Below, one piece after another: positions 5,980-9,379 of a stretch of 9,379 nt of DNA. Each line of letters starts with the position of its first letter. Position 1 is the stretch's first letter. The DNA lies in the NCBI GenBank assembly GCA_016189845.1, contig JACPRT010000118.1:1-9379 (forward strand), read 5' to 3'. Made by a program: the position numbers and the translations under genes. The notes beneath the pieces were generated by a model. It was not told the origin of the DNA and searched no databases. It was given only the letters and a program-made list of their open reading frames with translations. The stretch comes from Chloroflexota bacterium (GTDB taxonomy: Bacteria > Chloroflexota > Dehalococcoidia > Lucifugimonadales > Lucifugimonadaceae).

Positions 5980-6675
5980 TTGACCGACGCAATCATTCGT
6001 GCTGTGAACGTCGATAAGATCTACCGGTCGACGGCGACGCCGGTGCACGCGCTGAAGAGCGTTTCGCTCGAGGTGGTGCGGGGCGAGATGGTGGCCGTCA
6101 TGGGCCCGTCGGGATGCGGTAAGACGACCCTCCTCAACTGTCTCTCGGGACTCGACTCGATCGACAGGGGCGAGGTCCTCATCGACGGCGAACTACTGGG
6201 CGGGCTCAGCGACGACGAGCTCAGCGACTACCGTGCGCGCCGCATGGGATTCGTGTTCCAGACGTTCAACCTCCTACCGGTGCTGAGCGCGGTCGAGAAC
6301 GTCGAACTGCCGCTCTTGCTTGCAGGCGTGCCGACCGGCAGGGCGAGGACCGGCGCCACGGAACGGCTTGCGCTCGTTGGTCTTGCCGATCGCCTCGACC
6401 ACACCCCGGCAGAGCTGTCGGTCGGGCAGCGCCAGCGGGTCGCGATCGCGCGGTCGCTTGCGAACGATCCGGCGATCGTCTGGGCGGATGAACCGACGGG
6501 GAACCTCGACTCGGAGAACGAACGTGAGGTGATGGACCTGCTGACACGTCTGAACCGGGACCGTGGTCAGACGTTCGTGATCGTGACGCACTCCGAAGTT
6601 GTAGGCGCAAGGGCGCACCGCGTCATCCGCATGCGTGACGGCGTGATCGAGGATCACGGCTCGTCCGGCGATTGA
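5980..6675 (+). CDS. ABC transporter ATP-binding protein, LolD/MacB/FtsE type
   Basis: A 231-residue ATPase that would power the adjacent FtsX-type permease at the cytoplasmic face of the membrane. Motifs: Walker A GPSGCGKTT (42-50), Q-loop VFQTFNLLP (92-100), signature LSVGQRQRVAIARSL (146-160, with Val for the usual first Gly of LSGGQ), Walker B plus catalytic Glu IVWADEPTGNLDS (166-178), and H-loop VTHS (202-205). FNLLP and EPTGNLDS are typical of the MacB/LolD group. TTG 5980 is preferred because GGAG (5970-5973) lies 6 nt before it and the resulting length is normal. An in-frame GTG at 5968 has no ribosome site, and the open frame further upstream, back to 5680, is antisense to the phosphatase. 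The permease starts 5 nt after the stop, indicating an operon. Confidence 0.92.
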   Translation: MTDAIIRAVNVDKIYRSTATPVHALKSVSLEVVRGEMVAVMGPSGCGKTTLLNCLSGLDSIDRGEVLIDGELLGGLSDDELSDYRARRMGFVFQTFNLLPVLSAVENVELPLLLAGVPTGRARTGATERLALVGLADRLDHTPAELSVGQRQRVAIARSLANDPAIVWADEPTGNLDSENEREVMDLLTRLNRDRGQTFVIVTHSEVVGARAHRVIRMRDGVIEDHGSSGD

Positions 6676-6680
6676 TCGCG

Positions 6681-9379
6681 ATGCAGGAGTTATTCGGCCT
6701 TCCGATGTCGGGACTGGTGATCGGGCTTTCGGTTGTCCTTGGCCTGACCGCCTGCGGAGTGCTGCTGCTCGCGTGGCGAAGCCCGGTCCTCGTGAAGATG
6801 GGCGTCAGGAACATCCCGCGTCGTCGTCCGCAGTCGGTGCTGATCGTGCTAGGGCTCATGCTGAGCGCAACGATCATCGCCGCTTCCCTGGGCGTCGGCG
6901 ACATCGTGAACTACTCGATCGAGAAGGAAGCGGTCCTCGCGCTCGGCCATACGGATGAGGTCGTGCGATCGCGGGATTTCAGGGTGTTCGGGACCGACTA
7001 TTTCCCGTATGACCGGTTCCTTGATGTCGAGCGAGCGTTCGCTGGCGATCCTCGGCTCGACGGCATCATGCCGGAGGTGAGAGAACTCGCCCCGGTCGTG
7101 AACACGCGCACGACCCGGACGGAGTCCCGCATGACTCTTTCCGGTCTCGAGGCGGACCGCCTGGCGGGTTTCGGCCGCACCATCGCCATCGATGGCCCGA
7201 CGGTCGAACCAGGGGCCCTCGGGCCGGACGAAGCGCTGATCAACGAGTCCGCGGCCGAGGAGCTGGAGGCGGTCGCGGGCGACCGTCTAACGATCGTCAC
7301 CCAGCGCGGGCGATTCGACGTGACCGTCGGCGCGGTGATCGAAGACGGCGGCATCGCCGGCTCTCGTTCCCGCATGCTCGTTCCGATCGGATACGCCCAG
7401 CGGATATTCGGCCACGACGGCGAGATCAACCGCATCAATCTGTCGAACCGGGGCGACGAACGAAGCGGCGCGGCACTTTCCGAAGAGATCACGAGTGAGG
7501 TAAGGCTGCTTTTCGCAGACCCCGAGGTCGCAGGCCAGATGCAGTCGTTTCTGGCCGACGACAGGAACCGGAGGGCACTTCAGGCCTACGCCGCATCGGC
7601 GCCGGCCGGGCCGCTTCGCGATCGGCTTCTGAAACTGCTCGACCATGCCGGGTCGGCCGCGCCGCCTCCCGAATTCAGGTCGCTGCTGGCGGACCCCGAG
7701 GTGGCCGTGGCGGTGGCCCTGGCGATTGAACAGGACGGGCGCCAGGGCGACGCAATAGCGTTCTCGACCCAGGCGGCTGCGATTCGCCTGCTGACCGTGG
7801 ACCAGATCAAGGCCAACGGCCTGGATCAAGCCCAGCGCGTGAGCGATGGCGTGACCAGGCTTTTCCTGATATTCGGCTCATTCTCGATCATCGTTGGCAT
7901 GCTGCTGATATTCCTGATCTTCGTGCTCCTCGCGACCGCGCGACGTACAGAAATGGGCATCACGAGGGCCGTTGGCGCACGGCGGCGTCAGCTGGTGCAG
8001 GTGTTCGTGTTCGAGGGAGTCCTGTACGCGATCGGCGCTTCCGCAGTCGGAACCATGCTGGGCGTGCTCGCCAGCATGCTCCTGGTCGAATTCATTCCGC
8101 AGAGCGACCAGATCGGGTTCACCGTGGTAAGGCACGTCGAACCGCGCAGCGTCGCGGTCGCGTTTTGCCTGGGTCTGGTGCTGACGGTGGCGACTGTGGC
8201 CGTTTCGGCCTACCGCGTAAGCCGGCTCAACGTGGTGGCTGCCATCCGTGGAGTGGAGGAGGAACACGCGGCAACGAGCGCCGCCGGCATGGGGCAGCGC
8301 GCCTCGCGATTCGTGGCGAGACTGGTAAGGCAGGGCTGGCCACTGGTCGGGGCGGGCACGTTCCTGATGGTCCGCGGCTCCATGACCGCAAGTGCGTTCG
8401 GCGTTCGCGCCGGATTCATGTTGGCTGCGATTGGCCTTGCATTGATGCTTCGCTGGATCCTCGAACGGGCGGGGATTTTCAGCGCGGCCGGCCGGCAGAG
8501 GGTTGCCGTTACCTTCGCCAGCGCGCTGCTGCTCGGCTTCTGGAGCCTGCCCTTCCAGGTGCTTTTCGAGATCTTCGGCGACCTCGAAGGCGGCACGGAG
8601 TTGTTCGTCCTCTCCGGCGTGACGATGGTCACGGCCGCCGTCGCCGCGGTGATGTACAACGCGCAGGCCTTCGTCTGGATCGTGAATCGAACATTAGGGA
8701 GGATCGGCCGCCTCGCGCCGGTCCTCAAGACCGCAATCGCCTACCCGATGGCCGCCCGCTTCCGGACCGGACTCACACTGGCCATGTTTGCGCTGATCAT
8801 ATTCACGCTCATGGTGATCGCGATCCTCACCAACACGAGCCAGCTCGCACTCGAACACCAGGAGCGGGTGACCGGCGGCTACGAGATCACCGCCTCGGTG
8901 CCAGTGGACCTGCCCATACCGGACATCGAGGCGGCGGTTGCCGGCGTGCCTGGCGTCGACCGGAGTGATTTCGAGTCGATAGCGGCGTCGATCAACGTCC
9001 CGGCCCGAGCAAGGCAGGCCGGCATCGACGATCGAACGTGGCAGCCGATCTCGGTGCGGGCGGTCGACGATTCGTTTCTGGCATCCAATCTGCTGCAGAT
9101 GGCGCACTACGATCCCGCCTACGGGTCGACGGCCAGAGAGATCTGGCAGGCCCTGCGCGCGGACCCCGGACTTGCGGTACTCAATTCCGCGGCGTTGCCG
9201 GCTCGATTCCGCCAGGAAATCGAGGTGCGGGGCCAACGCTTCACGGCCTCGGGCCTGGTCCAGGAAGACCCCGTGCCGATGAAGGCGTTCGTCGTAGAGC
9301 TAACAGACCCGGCAGGCGGCAAGCCCCCGATCAGACGCACCATCATCGGCGTGACGGACCAGCTTGCCGACCTCATGGG
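6681..9379 (+). CDS. FtsX/MacB-type ABC permease with two permease halves (3' partial)
   Basis: At least 899 residues, open at the right edge. Layout: a membrane helix (11-32), a basic loop, a second helix (52-72), a large extracytoplasmic domain (about 73-390), the first FtsX core with helices near 392-420, 440-467 and 490-511 around RRTEMGITRAVGARRRQL (about 422-439), ending SRLNVVAAIRG (about 515-525). A linker with several helices follows (552-592, 608-629, 642-668), then the helix opening the second half (697-719) and a second extracytoplasmic domain cut by the window. EMG-x-x-RA-x-GA-x-R-x-Q is the FtsX coupling segment that contacts the ATPase. This long form is common for exporters of lipoproteins, peptides or macrolides; the substrate is unknown. 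No strong ribosome site precedes ATG 6681, consistent with coupling to the ATPase stop 5 nt upstream. Confidence 0.9.
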   Translation, partial: MQELFGLPMSGLVIGLSVVLGLTACGVLLLAWRSPVLVKMGVRNIPRRRPQSVLIVLGLMLSATIIAASLGVGDIVNYSIEKEAVLALGHTDEVVRSRDFRVFGTDYFPYDRFLDVERAFAGDPRLDGIMPEVRELAPVVNTRTTRTESRMTLSGLEADRLAGFGRTIAIDGPTVEPGALGPDEALINESAAEELEAVAGDRLTIVTQRGRFDVTVGAVIEDGGIAGSRSRMLVPIGYAQRIFGHDGEINRINLSNRGDERSGAALSEEITSEVRLLFADPEVAGQMQSFLADDRNRRALQAYAASAPAGPLRDRLLKLLDHAGSAAPPPEFRSLLADPEVAVAVALAIEQDGRQGDAIAFSTQAAAIRLLTVDQIKANGLDQAQRVSDGVTRLFLIFGSFSIIVGMLLIFLIFVLLATARRTEMGITRAVGARRRQLVQVFVFEGVLYAIGASAVGTMLGVLASMLLVEFIPQSDQIGFTVVRHVEPRSVAVAFCLGLVLTVATVAVSAYRVSRLNVVAAIRGVEEEHAATSAAGMGQRASRFVARLVRQGWPLVGAGTFLMVRGSMTASAFGVRAGFMLAAIGLALMLRWILERAGIFSAAGRQRVAVTFASALLLGFWSLPFQVLFEIFGDLEGGTELFVLSGVTMVTAAVAAVMYNAQAFVWIVNRTLGRIGRLAPVLKTAIAYPMAARFRTGLTLAMFALIIFTLMVIAILTNTSQLALEHQERVTGGYEITASVPVDLPIPDIEAAVAGVPGVDRSDFESIAASINVPARARQAGIDDRTWQPISVRAVDDSFLASNLLQMAHYDPAYGSTAREIWQALRADPGLAVLNSAALPARFRQEIEVRGQRFTASGLVQEDPVPMKAFVVELTDPAGGKPPIRRTIIGVTDQLADLM

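Noticed and set aside
8165..8968. A 267-residue plus-strand frame inside the permease
   Set aside because: Arg/Gly-rich out-of-frame shadow; the permease frame is continuous across it with clear membrane helices.
1..9379. CRISPR arrays, tRNA/rRNA genes, insertion sequences, toxin-antitoxin or phage-defence genes
   Set aside because: I looked for spaced repeats, transposase motifs and RNA gene signatures on both strands and saw none; the only tandem repeats are short coding ones in the surface protein.

Overview
The window is GC-rich bacterial DNA. The best guess for its source is a member of the Chloroflexota, possibly Dehalococcoidia-like. This rests on the combination of a Thr/Pro-rich surface protein with an LPXTG-type tail, a DUF2723 membrane protein beside a coenzyme F420 ligase (cofE), a small Arg-rich zinc-ribbon protein, and a large FtsX-type exporter. 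No single feature proves the taxon. Both edges cut through genes: the surface protein is open at the left edge and the exporter permease at the right edge.

Left part (1-3624, + strand): the 3' part of a secreted, wall-anchored Ig-like/ZU5-like protein ends at a strong intrinsic terminator. Then come two closely spaced genes, a DUF2723 multipass membrane protein (candidate GT-C glycosyltransferase) and cofE, 11 nt apart and probably cotranscribed.

Middle (3666-5207): a minus-strand Arg/Ala/Pro-rich protein with a C-x-H/C-x2-C zinc ribbon converges on cofE. It is divergent from a plus-strand HTH regulator with a SufR-like cysteine-rich C-terminus. The AT-rich gap between them holds two divergent sigma70-type promoters with near-consensus hexamers, plus inverted and direct repeats that look like operators.

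Junction (5208-5979): directly after the regulator lies a well-formed cobalamin (B12) riboswitch on the + strand, with no recognisable gene in the expected place. About 115 nt past the B12 box, the sequence becomes the middle of a histidine-phosphatase (CobC/phosphoglycerate-mutase-like) gene on the opposite strand. That gene has lost its C-terminal half, including the second catalytic histidine, and appears to start with CTG. The simplest reading is a scar: a riboswitch and a phosphatase remnant left by deletion or rearrangement of a cobalamin locus. A mis-assembly must be excluded. This is the most interesting part of the window.

Right part (5980-9379, + strand): an ABC ATPase of the LolD/MacB/FtsE type (TTG start with a good ribosome binding site) is followed 5 nt later by a long FtsX/MacB-type permease with two permease halves, cut off by the window end. 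Together they should form an exporter or lipoprotein-release type complex. I found no clear promoter of their own, so readthrough from the riboswitch transcript is possible but unproven.
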